A stretch of 64,000 nt of DNA from Vibrio palustris (GTDB lineage Bacteria > Pseudomonadota > Gammaproteobacteria > Enterobacterales > Vibrionaceae): NCBI RefSeq assembly GCF_024346995.1, contig NZ_AP024887.1:1736001-1800000 (forward strand), written 5' to 3'. Below, piece after piece: positions 36,777 to 47,294 of this stretch; the first letter of the stretch is position 1; every line of letters starts with the position of its first letter. The position numbers and the translations under genes were made by a program. The notes beneath the pieces were generated by a model. It saw only the letters and a program-made list of their open reading frames with translations, searched no databases and was not told where the DNA came from.

Positions 36777-37703
36777 ATGAGTAGCATAGGTCCAAAGTTC
36801 CTTCTTGAAGATAGATTTACCTTTGATCCGACAAGTAACTCATTAGTTGATAAAGAAGCCGAGGACGAGATCGTTCGTCTGGGAAGTAACGAAAGCCGTA
36901 TCTTACTAATGCTGTCACAACGTCCCAATGAAGTTGTCACTCGTAACGAGCTACACGACTTTGTTTGGCGAGAGCAAGGGTTTGAAGTCGATGATTCAAG
37001 CTTAACACAAGCCATTTCAACGCTGAGAAAGAATCTTCACGATTCTACAAAGTCACCAATGTACGTAAAAACAGTACCTAAGCGTGGCTACCAGTTGATT
37101 TGTACTGTGACACTGTTATCTGAACATTCTGATATTCATGAAGAGGTGGCCAGAAGCGCCGCTCCAATGGATGACATTGTGTCGATCCCGGAGTCGCACC
37201 CTGTTGATGCTGAAACAGAGCTCGATTCAACATCAGAAGTGACACCGATGATTGACGACATCAACGAATCGGTTCATCAAGAACTCGAAGAGCCTGTCAA
37301 TCGCCAGCATGATGAGCAAAAAATAGATAAAAAAATCTCTAAACGCTTTGGAATATTTTCTGCTATCGCTTTACTTGTCGCGATTCTTATACCGATATGC
37401 GCCTTGGTATGGGTTAACCCAACTAAAGCAAAGCTTAGACACATTACATCGATCGACAATATCACGATTAACGCGCCAATCAATCAACCGGAATTAACTA
37501 CCTGGTTACCTTCGATCAAACACTGTATCGAAACCTATAGTAAAAACCATTCTGGTGAATATAAGCCCGTTGAAGTGATCGCAACAGGCGGGCAAGACAA
37601 TGTGTTAGTACTGAATTATATTCATCAGCCTAAACATTCATCACACAATTTTACGGTTAAAATCTTGGCTAACCAGCACGATTTATCGCAAATCTGTCAG
37701 TAG
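36777..37703 (+). CDS. toxR: ToxR, transmembrane transcriptional regulator
   Basis: Inner-membrane one-component regulator that controls outer-membrane porins and, in pathogens, virulence genes in response to bile and envelope state. 308 aa: an OmpR-type winged-helix DNA-binding domain (about 15-112, containing RPNEVVTRNELHDFVW and TVPKRGYQLI), an acidic linker (115-185), a single membrane helix (about 190-213) and a periplasmic domain with Cys250 and Cys307, the expected disulphide pair. toxS follows after 16 bases. The adjacent htpG is divergent, as in known Vibrio genomes. Confidence 0.96.
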   Translation: MSSIGPKFLLEDRFTFDPTSNSLVDKEAEDEIVRLGSNESRILLMLSQRPNEVVTRNELHDFVWREQGFEVDDSSLTQAISTLRKNLHDSTKSPMYVKTVPKRGYQLICTVTLLSEHSDIHEEVARSAAPMDDIVSIPESHPVDAETELDSTSEVTPMIDDINESVHQELEEPVNRQHDEQKIDKKISKRFGIFSAIALLVAILIPICALVWVNPTKAKLRHITSIDNITINAPINQPELTTWLPSIKHCIETYSKNHSGEYKPVEVIATGGQDNVLVLNYIHQPKHSSHNFTVKILANQHDLSQICQ

Positions 37704-37719
37704 CCAGAGGTGTAATTCA

Positions 37720-38229
37720 ATGACGAAAAAATTGGCATTTTTCATCCTGTTTATGTCCTATGCATTTTCAGCCTGGCTGTATTTTGATAGCGATTTAAAG
37801 GTTGAGCAACTACTCTCCTCACGAGAATGGCAAGCTCATATCGTTACGCGTTTAGAAAAGGAGCGTACCGTAGGTCCACTGACTCGTGTTGATGTCACAT
37901 CAAACATGAAGTATTTACCTAACGGTACTTACTTACGTGTGTCTGTGATGTCGCTATATGCGGGGAAAAAGTCAACGCCAGATAGCGTAATTAATATCTC
38001 AGAAACCGGCAATTGGGATGTCAGTGATAATTATTTGTTAGTCACGCCTAAGCAATTTAAAGATGTGTCTAATAGCCAAAGCCGTGACTTTACTAGTGAA
38101 CAAGTGAAACTTATCACGCAATTTTTCAAAATGGATGCCGAGCAAAGTCGCCGAATTGACATTATTAACAATAAAACCATCTTATTGACCAGCTTAAGCC
38201 ATGGTTCGCAAATTTTATTCAGCAACTAA
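37720..38229 (+). CDS. toxS: ToxS, periplasmic partner of ToxR
   Basis: Membrane-anchored effector that stabilises ToxR and forms part of the bile-sensing heterodimer. 169 aa: N-terminal membrane helix (about 5-22) and a periplasmic beta-barrel-like domain. Family-typical stretches are LKVEQLLSSREWQ, RVDVTSNMKYLPNGTYLRVS and SLSHGSQILFSN at the C terminus. It is co-transcribed with toxR. The end of the gene overlaps a short out-of-phase ORF (38201). Confidence 0.95.
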   Translation: MTKKLAFFILFMSYAFSAWLYFDSDLKVEQLLSSREWQAHIVTRLEKERTVGPLTRVDVTSNMKYLPNGTYLRVSVMSLYAGKKSTPDSVINISETGNWDVSDNYLLVTPKQFKDVSNSQSRDFTSEQVKLITQFFKMDAEQSRRIDIINNKTILLTSLSHGSQILFSN

Positions 38230-38344
38230 CGCGCCAAACCTATCCTCAATAGCACGTAGAAAGAGCACCTCGTTCTCTTTCTACGCTGCCGCGGCAATCT
38301 TCTTAGGTTTATTGTCGATTCTCCTTTGCTATTGCTGTTATTGA
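38201..38344 (+). CDS. Possible 47-aa membrane peptide overlapping toxS end
   Basis: Short ORF in the +1 frame relative to toxS, starting ATG GTT CGC 29 bases before the end of toxS and ending TGA at 38342. A basic N-terminal half (ARRKSTS near residue 20) precedes one hydrophobic segment (AAAAIFLGLLSILL, about 29-42) and a C-terminal Cys-rich CYCCY. No good Shine-Dalgarno is visible. Its middle is covered by the hairpin at 38255, so it may be chance coding. Function unknown. Confidence 0.2.
   Translation: MVRKFYSATNAPNLSSIARRKSTSFSFYAAAAIFLGLLSILLCYCCY
38255..38285 (+). terminator. Hairpin after toxRS
   Basis: Eleven-bp perfect stem CGTAGAAAGAG / CTCTTTCTACG (38255-38265 with 38275-38285) with a 9-base loop. 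No U-run follows, so it is either a weak terminator or a transcript-end stabiliser. Confidence 0.5.
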
Positions 38345-38495
38345 CCCGCTATTTATCATGCCGTCACACTGAAACCGCATTTTTATCCATAGATCATGTC
38401 AGTTTCTTAGCGAGAACTTTATAAGTAGAGTATGATTTCTATAGGGTTTCATTTAAGTAACATGCGTTGATACGTATATAAGCAAGGGAGTAGAA

Positions 38496-39410
38496 ATGAA
38501 GATTCTCATCACTGGAGGGACGGGCCTGATTGGCAAAGAGTTACTGAAACTCATCATGACTCATCATTTAGTCGTATTAACCCGCAATGTAGATGAAGCC
38601 GAGCGACAACTTTCACATATACATTCAGGAAAACTGCGCTTCATTCAATCCCTGGAGCAATTCACAACGTTAGATGAGTTTGACGCCGTCATCAATTTAG
38701 CGGGCGAACCTATCGCTGATAAGCGCTGGTCGAAGCGACAAAAACGCCGCATTTGTGACAGTCGTTGGGCCATTACTCAGCAGATAACCACATTAATTCA
38801 AGCAAGCGAACACCCACCTCATACGTTTATCAGTGGATCCGCTGTTGGCTATTATGGCGATCATCAAAACGATATCATCGATGAAACCGTTGAAGTCCAC
38901 AGTAATGGTTTTTCTCATTATGTATGCTCAAATTGGGAAAAAATCGCTCTCAGGGCGCAGAGTGATAAAACGCGTGTCTGCTTGTTAAGGACCGGAGTTG
39001 TGCTTTCTTCAGAAGGTGGGGCACTGAAAAAAATGCTCCTTCCTTATCAATTGGGCCTTGGGGGACCTATCGGACGAGGTCGTCAATACTTTCCTTGGAT
39101 ACACATGATTGATATGGTGCGCGCTATTGTCTATTTATTAGAACACGGTCGTGCTAGTGGCCCGTTTAATATGGCCGCTCCACATCCTGTGACTAACAAA
39201 GTGTTCAGCCAATGCCTAGCTCGCACACTCAAACGACCGCATATTTTGTTCACTCCGGCGTTTGCTATCAAATTAGCGATGGGTGAATCATCCGAATTGC
39301 TCCTCGATAGTCTGAGAGCAAAACCGAAAAAGTTGAGTGATCTTGGCTTCCAATTTCACTTTTGCCGTATTGAGCCTGCGCTGAAGCATTTAATTCACCA
39401 CACACACTGA
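38496..39410 (+). CDS. TIGR01777-family epimerase-like protein (YfcH type)
   Basis: 304-aa extended short-chain dehydrogenase-type protein. N-terminal nucleotide-binding motif MKILITGGTGLIGKEL, then INLAGEPIADKRW and SGSAVGYYGD, which are typical of the YfcH/TIGR01777 group, and a C-terminal DUF1731-type segment (about 250-300). The substrate of this family is not established. The ATG has a GGGAG ribosome binding site. The next gene follows after 24 bases and is probably co-transcribed. Confidence 0.88.
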   Translation: MKILITGGTGLIGKELLKLIMTHHLVVLTRNVDEAERQLSHIHSGKLRFIQSLEQFTTLDEFDAVINLAGEPIADKRWSKRQKRRICDSRWAITQQITTLIQASEHPPHTFISGSAVGYYGDHQNDIIDETVEVHSNGFSHYVCSNWEKIALRAQSDKTRVCLLRTGVVLSSEGGALKKMLLPYQLGLGGPIGRGRQYFPWIHMIDMVRAIVYLLEHGRASGPFNMAAPHPVTNKVFSQCLARTLKRPHILFTPAFAIKLAMGESSELLLDSLRAKPKKLSDLGFQFHFCRIEPALKHLIHHTH

Positions 39411-39434
39411 TCTCCAGCAAGGACATAGATTACG

Positions 39435-40262
39435 ATGACTCATTCTATACTCATCACAGGCTGCTCAACGGGTATTGGCTATATGGCCGCTCATGCGCTT
39501 AAGCAACGTGGTTATGAAGTGATTGCTTCCTGCCGACAATCCGATGATGTCGCGCGCTTACAAGCAGAGGGGCTTACCTGTATTAAGCTCGATCTCGCTG
39601 AACCAGACAGCATTGACGCAGGTATACAACAAGCGTTGACACTCACCGCAGGACGACTTAATGCACTTTTTAATAATGGGGCATACGGTTTGGCCGGAGC
39701 ATTAGAAGATTTACCGACACAGGCACTGAGAGAACAATTTGATACGAATTTTTTTGGATGGCATCAATTAACGACCTCGCTCATTCCGCATTTTCGGCAG
39801 TTTAAAGATGCTCGTATTGTACAAAATAGCTCGGTGTTAGGATTTGTGGCAATGAGTTATCGTGGTGCCTATAACAGTTCAAAATTCGCCATCGAAGGTT
39901 GGACAGATACCCTACGCTTAGAACTAGCAGAAACAGGTATTAAAGTGGTGTTATTAGAGCCTGGAGCGATTGAAACCCAATTTAGAGCCAATAGTTTACA
40001 GGCATTTCAGCGCTGGGTGACGCCAGAAAAGAGTGTGCATTATGCGGCTTATCAACAACAAATTGACCGCTTATCTCGCACGCAATCAAAAAGTGCCCAA
40101 GCTTTGCCTGCAGAGGCATGTTTACCGTCACTATTAGAGGCTCTTGAGTCTTCCAATCCGCAACTACGCTATCGTATCACCCGGCCAACCAAGATCATTG
40201 CGATCCTTAAAAGACTATTACCTGGAAAAATGATCGATAAGATCGTACAAAAAGCCTCCTAA
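39435..40262 (+). CDS. SDR-family NAD(P)-dependent oxidoreductase
   Basis: Classical short-chain dehydrogenase of 275 aa. Cofactor motif ITGCSTGIGYMAA (residues 7-19), NNGAYGL in place of the usual NNAG, and active-site YNSSK within SYRGAYNSSKFAIEGW. The C terminus is basic. Substrate unknown. It is downstream of the TIGR01777 gene. Confidence 0.9.
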   Translation: MTHSILITGCSTGIGYMAAHALKQRGYEVIASCRQSDDVARLQAEGLTCIKLDLAEPDSIDAGIQQALTLTAGRLNALFNNGAYGLAGALEDLPTQALREQFDTNFFGWHQLTTSLIPHFRQFKDARIVQNSSVLGFVAMSYRGAYNSSKFAIEGWTDTLRLELAETGIKVVLLEPGAIETQFRANSLQAFQRWVTPEKSVHYAAYQQQIDRLSRTQSKSAQALPAEACLPSLLEALESSNPQLRYRITRPTKIIAILKRLLPGKMIDKIVQKAS

Positions 40263-40270
40263 CATGTGAA

Positions 40271-40298
40271 TTGTCATTAAGCGTTCATAAACTGTCAT
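40271..40298 (+). promoter_or_regulatory. PHO-box-like direct repeats
   Basis: Three CTGTCAT-like heptamers: TTGTCAT (40271-40277), CGTTCAT (40282-40288) and CTGTCAT (40292-40298), with spacings of 11 and 10 bases. PhoB sites are built from CTGTCAT direct repeats with an 11-base period. The second heptamer matches only five of seven, and one spacing is short by one base. They lie 63 bases upstream of the small ORF at 40362. Confidence 0.4.
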
Positions 40299-40361
40299 CA
40301 TAATAGCTTTGTTCCACAGGGATAGTGGATAGAATTTTTATTCACTTACAGAGTACGGTTT

Positions 40362-40427
40362 ATGACATTCAATCAATTTAATTGGCTTGGTGTCGTCGTC
40401 GTTGTCGTATTATTCATCGCCTTCTGA
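40362..40427 (+). CDS. Possible 21-aa single-helix membrane peptide
   Basis: Short ORF beginning MTFNQFNWLG and continuing with six valines in a row before LFIAF and TGA. Almost the whole peptide would form one membrane helix with a polar N-terminal cap and no positive charge. A weak purine-rich stretch (ACAGAGTACGG) precedes the ATG. The upstream PHO-box-like array and the downstream hairpin give it the shape of an independent transcription unit. Not recognised. Confidence 0.4.
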   Translation: MTFNQFNWLGVVVVVVLFIAF

Positions 40428-40509
40428 TGACCAAGCTAACCGAATCCGCTGCTTCCTGCCACAACAGGAAGCAAGGTTCGCATTTCCTGAGTTTGCTCAC
40501 TGCCAATCC

Positions 40510-40538
40510 CTTGAATTTCCACATACATCCCCCCATGT
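40510..40538 (+). promoter_or_regulatory. Sigma-32 heat-shock promoter of ybbN/cnoX
   Basis: CTTGAA (40510-40515), preceded by CC, and CCCCATGT (40531-40538) are spaced by 15 bases: a near-perfect RpoH promoter, 32 bases before the ybbN ATG. E. coli ybbN is also a heat-shock gene. Confidence 0.85.
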
Positions 40539-40570
40539 ATAGGGCATGCGCCGAGTTATAAGGATTTGTT

Positions 40571-41425
40571 ATGCAAGCACCTCAAGTTATTCAAGTTAAT
40601 CAACAGAACTTTCACGAAGTGATTCAAAGTTCTGCTACTACTCCGATCCTCTTCTACTTCTGGGCACCAATGAGCCAAGAAAGTGAAGAGCTGCTGCCTC
40701 ATATTCAGCAATTAGCTCAAAAATATGCAGGCGCTGTCCAACTGGCAATGTTGAATTGCCAAGAAGAACAAACCATTGCGGGTCAATTTGGAATTCAAGC
40801 ATTACCGACCATTGCGATGTTTGTTAATGGTCAACCTGTTGATGGCCTTGCCGGACCACAACCGTTAGATGCCATTGAAGCCATGTTAACTCGCCACTTG
40901 CCAAGTCAAGATGAACGCGATGCTAAGCAAGCACTGCAATTTGTCCAAGACAATCAACATGCGCAAGCACTAGGTTTACTGCAAGCTTTATCAGAAGAAT
41001 GGCAACAACGTGGTGATATAAAATTAGCTATGGCTGACTGTTTCTTAGAATCTGGGCAATTTGAACAAGCAGCAACGCTGCTCTCGGCCATTCCACTCGA
41101 ATACCAAGATAACTATTATACGGGGTTATGTGCCAAGCTTGAACTGCATCAAAATGCAGCGAATAGCCCAGAGTTACAGGCATTAGAAGACTCGTACGCA
41201 CACAATCCGCAAGATGCCGAGCTTGCTAATAAACTGGCAACGTCTTATCACGAAGTGGCTCGCGATGAAGAAGCACTACAACTGCTATGGAGCTTTTTGC
41301 AAAAAGATCTCAATGCGTTAGAGGGAGATCTGAAAAAGACCTTTATGGATATTTTAAGTGCCCTCGGTCAAGGAAATCCACTCGCGAGTCGTTATCGTCG
41401 CCTGTTGTATTCACGTCTATACTAG
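40571..41425 (+). CDS. cnoX: CnoX/YbbN, thioredoxin-like holdase chaperone
   Basis: 284 aa: an N-terminal thioredoxin fold (about 1-110) and a C-terminal TPR-like helical domain. In E. coli, CnoX is a chaperedoxin that protects proteins from oxidation and passes them to GroEL. The active-site position that is CxxC in thioredoxins reads S35-Q-E-S38 here (WAPMSQES), so neither catalytic cysteine remains and thiol-disulphide chemistry at this site is impossible. The upstream sigma-32 promoter supports a heat-shock role. Confidence 0.9.
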   Translation: MQAPQVIQVNQQNFHEVIQSSATTPILFYFWAPMSQESEELLPHIQQLAQKYAGAVQLAMLNCQEEQTIAGQFGIQALPTIAMFVNGQPVDGLAGPQPLDAIEAMLTRHLPSQDERDAKQALQFVQDNQHAQALGLLQALSEEWQQRGDIKLAMADCFLESGQFEQAATLLSAIPLEYQDNYYTGLCAKLELHQNAANSPELQALEDSYAHNPQDAELANKLATSYHEVARDEEALQLLWSFLQKDLNALEGDLKKTFMDILSALGQGNPLASRYRRLLYSRLY

Positions 41426-41448
41426 TCCACTTTCAAGGTGAACTCAGC

Positions 41449-41478
41449 GAAAAAAAAGCCCGTTAGGGCTTTTTTTTC
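41449..41478. terminator. Bidirectional terminator between cnoX and cueR
   Basis: Stem AAAAAAAGCCC / GGGCTTTTTTT, loop GTTA, with an eight-base T-run on one side and an A-run on the other. It lies between convergent genes. Confidence 0.93.
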
Positions 41479-41499
41479 GTCACCAACAATAGAGTAAAA

Positions 41500-41895
41500 C
41501 TATGAGTTATTTTTTAGGTCTTCGATGATCGGACAACGGCTTTTCTCATCACCAGGGCACGCTTGAATCCACGCCGTTAATTGCTGATGAATCGCTTGCA
41601 ACTCAGCAATTTTACTCGCGACTTGTTGCTGTTTTTCTAACGCCTGCTCTCTAACCGAGCGGCTTTGCCGGTGAGGGTCATTAGCAAGCATCACCATATG
41701 CTTGCATTCGTCCAGACTAAATCCGACTCGCTTACAACGTGCAATCAGCAGTAAGTCCGCCACATGCTGTGAGTGATATAGTCGATAACCGCTATCAGAA
41801 CGTGATGGCCGCTCAATCAGCCCCTTTTCTTCATAAAGACGAATCGATTTCGTCGTTAATCCTGTACGCTGCGCAACCTCACTAATAGTGATCAT
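41500..41895 (-). CDS. cueR: CueR, copper-responsive MerR-family activator
   Basis: Activates copper export genes when bound to Cu(I). 131 aa from MITISEVAQRTGL. Fourteen further in-frame codons upstream are not family-like. N-terminal MerR helix-turn-helix, dimerisation helix, and the metal-binding loop with Cys113 and Cys121 (CPGDEKSRC), the spacing diagnostic for CueR. The usual target copA is not adjacent. Confidence 0.92.
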   Translation of the reverse strand: MITISEVAQRTGLTTKSIRLYEEKGLIERPSRSDSGYRLYHSQHVADLLLIARCKRVGFSLDECKHMVMLANDPHRQSRSVREQALEKQQQVASKIAELQAIHQQLTAWIQACPGDEKSRCPIIEDLKNNS

Positions 41896-41951
41896 ACTCT
41901 GACTCCGATAATCATCTGTGCGCCCTCTCGGGCGCACATCGATGGGTTAGC

Positions 41952-44014
<2,063 letters not shown>

Positions 44015-44030
44015 AACTTCAGATTTAGGC

Positions 44031-44903
44031 TTATGCGTTATTGTGTTTAAAATGTTTAATCTGTTGACGATATTGCTCTAAACGATTAGGAGTCATTAAG
44101 TTACGACCATCATCTAACACGTTTCCACCCATATCATCCGCAATCTGTTGGGCTGTTTTCAACATCAACTTAAAGTTTTGTTCAGGATCACCAAAGCACG
44201 GTAACGTCATGAAGAAAGAAATCCCCTTCGTCGTAAAGGTATCAGGGTCATCATGCTCTAAAGTACCAGGTTGCATCATGTTAGCCACGCTAAATAATAC
44301 CTTACCTGTTCCTGAGAGGTCCGCATGGCGATGAAAAATGTTCATTTCACCATACAACAGGCCATTTTGTTGCATGCTATCAAATAAACGCGTGCCGACA
44401 AACGGCTCAGTACCCGCACAATGGACATTCAGTACCAGTACTTCTGGCATACCATCATCAGCAGCTTGCGTCGGCTCAGCTGTCTGAGTTTCGGGTTCTT
44501 CCGTTGTTGCCAATTGATCAATACGGGTATTTTCATCCCACGCGGGCATATGCTCGTCAGGTGAAACCTCAAGCTTTTCTTCTGACATCGCTTCAGGTTC
44601 CATTGCAACCGGCGGCACATCTGAGGGCAAATCATCCACATAAGGCTGACTTGATATCAGAGGGTCAATCTCCTCTTCCCCTGCTTTGGAAGAGAATAGC
44701 GTGTCTTTCGCTTCATCATCTTGAGGCGCAGAGTCGGTATTTACCTGCGACGCTTCACTGTCTTCCTCGACATCAATTTTACCTAAAGGGCGCTCTCCAA
44801 ATTTGGATTTTCCTTCTTTTTTTGACGTCCAAAGACCATGAAATAATAACGCTGCTATCGCTAGCACGCCGACAAAGATGAGTACGGTTCGCAATTCCTG
44901 CAT
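44031..44903 (-). CDS. zipA: ZipA, FtsZ-anchoring cell division protein
   Basis: Membrane anchor that ties FtsZ to the inner membrane. 290 aa: N-terminal membrane helix (about 5-24, [15 protein letters not shown]), a charged and acidic flexible linker (30-150) and the C-terminal FtsZ-binding domain (about 155-285, [20 protein letters not shown]). It is divergent from cysZ across 243 bases. Confidence 0.95.
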   Translation of the reverse strand: MQELRTVLIFVGVLAIAALLFHGLWTSKKEGKSKFGERPLGKIDVEEDSEASQVNTDSAPQDDEAKDTLFSSKAGEEEIDPLISSQPYVDDLPSDVPPVAMEPEAMSEEKLEVSPDEHMPAWDENTRIDQLATTEEPETQTAEPTQAADDGMPEVLVLNVHCAGTEPFVGTRLFDSMQQNGLLYGEMNIFHRHADLSGTGKVLFSVANMMQPGTLEHDDPDTFTTKGISFFMTLPCFGDPEQNFKLMLKTAQQIADDMGGNVLDDGRNLMTPNRLEQYRQQIKHFKHNNA

Positions 44904-45146
44904 TTTTAACTCTCAGTTTCTCGATTTTGGGTTCTGAGCTTAGTGCCTGTATTTGAACGTTGTTGAGCAAGATTAGGCTTGTCAGTTGATAACACCTACT
45001 CTACCAAAACTCTTACCCCATTTAGAACAACTTAATGTAAGAAGTTCCCATGAAAACGCCATTTTTATCGTGGTTTTATGACTCAACGACTGATATACAA
45101 TACAATCTCACTTTACACTCGTTCAATTCATCTTCGGAAGACCGCA

Positions 45147-45902
45147 ATGGAAACAAAACAACGCACTGGTATTGGCTATTTTTTTCACGGTATTGAAATC
45201 GCTTTCTCCCCGGGTATTCGTCGCTTCGTTATCTTGCCTCTCTTGGCTAACCTAATCCTGTTAGGTGGCTCACTGTACTTTCTATTTAAACACCTTGGAG
45301 GCTGGATAGACCAATGGATGTCTTATATTCCTGATTTCCTTTCTTGGCTTTCTTATCTTTTATGGCCTTTGCTTGTTATTACGATCTTAGCCACTTTTTC
45401 CTATTTTTTCTCGACTATCGCTAATTTCATTGCCGCACCGTTCAACGGGCTATTGGCAGAAAAAGTCGAACTCAAACTGACTGGCCAACCTCTCAATGAT
45501 GAGGGCGTTCTTGATATCATCAAGGATGTACCGCGTATCATGGCGCGAGAATGGCGCAAACTTATGTATATTTTACCCAAAACTATCGGGTTGCTAATTT
45601 TGCTGGTTATACCGGCCATTGGTCAAACCGTCGGCCCTATTGCTTGGTTTTTATTTACATCGTGGACACTTGCCATTCAGTATTGTGATTATCCTTTTGA
45701 TAATCATAAAGTAGATTTCAATGCTATGCGTATGAGCATGAAACAAAAACAAGGGAAAGCCTATACTTTCGGCATGATTGTTTCCCTGCTCACCACGCTA
45801 CCTATCATCAATATATTTGTGGTTCCCATCGCAGTGTGTGGCGCGACCGATATGTGGGTGAATGAATTTCGTCATCAATATAAAAATAAACCTATGGTAT
45901 AG
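45147..45902 (+). CDS. cysZ: CysZ, sulfate transporter
   Basis: Inner-membrane sulfate transporter supplying cysteine synthesis. 251 aa from METKQRTGIGYFFHGIEIAF. The 23 codons available upstream do not match the family, and CGGAAG lies before the chosen ATG. Membrane segments lie at about residues 25-45, 68-95 and 140-200. It is followed by cysK in the same direction, after 138 bases that contain a large inverted repeat. Confidence 0.94.
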   Translation: METKQRTGIGYFFHGIEIAFSPGIRRFVILPLLANLILLGGSLYFLFKHLGGWIDQWMSYIPDFLSWLSYLLWPLLVITILATFSYFFSTIANFIAAPFNGLLAEKVELKLTGQPLNDEGVLDIIKDVPRIMAREWRKLMYILPKTIGLLILLVIPAIGQTVGPIAWFLFTSWTLAIQYCDYPFDNHKVDFNAMRMSMKQKQGKAYTFGMIVSLLTTLPIINIFVVPIAVCGATDMWVNEFRHQYKNKPMV

Positions 45903-45961
45903 CAGGGTCGAACCATGCAAACATCCTGTATATCATATAACTTTTAAATCTTTTTACACCC

Positions 45962-46002
45962 CTGTTGAAGTGCCTATCCTAGTGCCATATTCACTTCAAC
46001 AG
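45962..46002 (+). promoter_or_regulatory. Inverted repeat overlapping a candidate cysK promoter
   Basis: Perfect 11-bp arms CTGTTGAAGTG (45962-45972) and CACTTCAACAG (45992-46002), 19 bases apart. Embedded in it are TTGAAG (45965-45970) and TATTCA (45988-45993), spaced by 17, which could be the -35 and -10. The arms would thus place a symmetric site on both promoter elements. Confidence 0.5.
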
Positions 46003-46040
46003 ACAAAGCACATAACCATGTGAAATGAAGGATCGTCATT

Positions 46041-47006
46041 ATGAGTAAAATCTACGAAGATAACTCCCTTACCATTGGTCAAACGCCACTGGTACGTTTG
46101 AACAAAGTCAGCAAAGGCAATGTACTCGTCAAAGTCGAGTCACGTAACCCAAGCTTCAGTGTCAAATGTCGTATTGGAGCCAACATGATTTGGGACGCGG
46201 AGCAACAGGGCAAATTGAAAGCCGGTATTGAGCTGGTTGAGCCAACCAGTGGTAATACTGGTATCGCTCTCGCATTTGTCGCCGCTGCACGTGGTTACTC
46301 ACTGACATTGACGATGCCTGAATCCATGAGTTTAGAACGTCGCAAATTACTCAAAGCACTTGGCGCCAAACTAGAACTCACACCAGCGGCTGGCGGTATG
46401 AAAGCCGCAATTGCCAAAGCTGAAGAAATTGTGGCAAGCAACCCAGAGCAATATTTGATGTTGCAACAGTTTGATAATGCTGCAAATCCCGCGATTCATG
46501 AAAAAACAACGGGGCCTGAGATTTGGGATGCAACAGATGGTGATGTTGACGTATTTGTGGCAGGTGTAGGCACAGGTGGTACGCTGACCGGCACTTCTCG
46601 CTACTTAAAAGCACAAGGTAAAACCATTACCTCAGTAGCCGTCGAACCGTCTGAATCGCCAGTGATTACACAAGCAATGGCAGGTGAAGAAATTAAACCT
46701 GGCCCTCATAAGATTCAGGGTATTGGCGCAGGTTTTATTCCTGCAAACTTAGATTTAGAATTAATTGACCGAGTGGAAACGATTCCTTCCGATGATGCGA
46801 TTGCCATGGCAAGACGCCTGATGGAAGAAGAAGGTATTTTAGCCGGCATTTCCTCCGGCGCAGCGGTTGTAGCCGCCAATAGACTAGCTGAACTACCTGA
46901 ATATAAAGATAAAACTATCGTTACTATCTTACCAAGCTCAGGGGAGCGTTACCTCTCTACCGCATTGTTTGCAGGAATTTTCTCTGAAAAAGAAAACGGC
47001 GAATAA
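46041..47006 (+). CDS. cysK: Cysteine synthase A (O-acetylserine sulfhydrylase)
   Basis: PLP enzyme forming cysteine from O-acetylserine and sulfide. 321 aa. The PLP-binding lysine is Lys42 in [15 protein letters not shown], the phosphate loop is [17 protein letters not shown] and the substrate loop is [13 protein letters not shown] terminator follows. Its upstream repeat may govern expression. Confidence 0.98.
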   Translation: MSKIYEDNSLTIGQTPLVRLNKVSKGNVLVKVESRNPSFSVKCRIGANMIWDAEQQGKLKAGIELVEPTSGNTGIALAFVAAARGYSLTLTMPESMSLERRKLLKALGAKLELTPAAGGMKAAIAKAEEIVASNPEQYLMLQQFDNAANPAIHEKTTGPEIWDATDGDVDVFVAGVGTGGTLTGTSRYLKAQGKTITSVAVEPSESPVITQAMAGEEIKPGPHKIQGIGAGFIPANLDLELIDRVETIPSDDAIAMARRLMEEEGILAGISSGAAVVAANRLAELPEYKDKTIVTILPSSGERYLSTALFAGIFSEKENGE

Positions 47007-47031
47007 TACGTATCGAAATCAAATTTTCACT

Positions 47032-47060
47032 GAAAAAAGCCCCACTATGGGGCTTTTTTG
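47032..47060 (+). terminator. cysK terminator
   Basis: Stem AAAAAAGCCCC / GGGGCTTTTTT (47033-47043 with 47049-47059), loop ACTAT. Confidence 0.93.
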
Positions 47061-47294
47061 TTGATTATGCTTCACCCTTTGGTAATATCGGGGCTGTTTT
47101 ATTTTCCGCTTCAAAATAAAGAAGTGAAATAACAGTGTTATGTAAATGACTACCACCTATAACGTTAGCATTTACAGTAATCGACGACATTTGATGGTTT
47201 TGCGTGCAGCTGTTGCTAGCACATTCTTCACTATCAAGGTAAGCTAGTCAGGTTAACACTCATACAAAAAAATAATGTAACCGGGGTATATCAC

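Larger units (their letters stand above)
40263..40570. other. Region between the SDR gene and ybbN (308 bp)
   Basis: Holds a PHO-box-like array (40271), a 21-codon hydrophobic ORF (40362), a 9-bp stem hairpin TGCTTCCTG/CAGGAAGCA (40450-40473) without a U-run, and the sigma-32 promoter of ybbN (40510). Confidence 0.75.

Noticed and set aside
40427..40561. 44-codon ORF overlapping the stop of the 21-codon ORF (TGATG)
   Set aside because: The overlap looks like coupling, but the product has no domain or membrane pattern and the ORF contains the hairpin and the sigma-32 promoter of cnoX. Probably non-coding.
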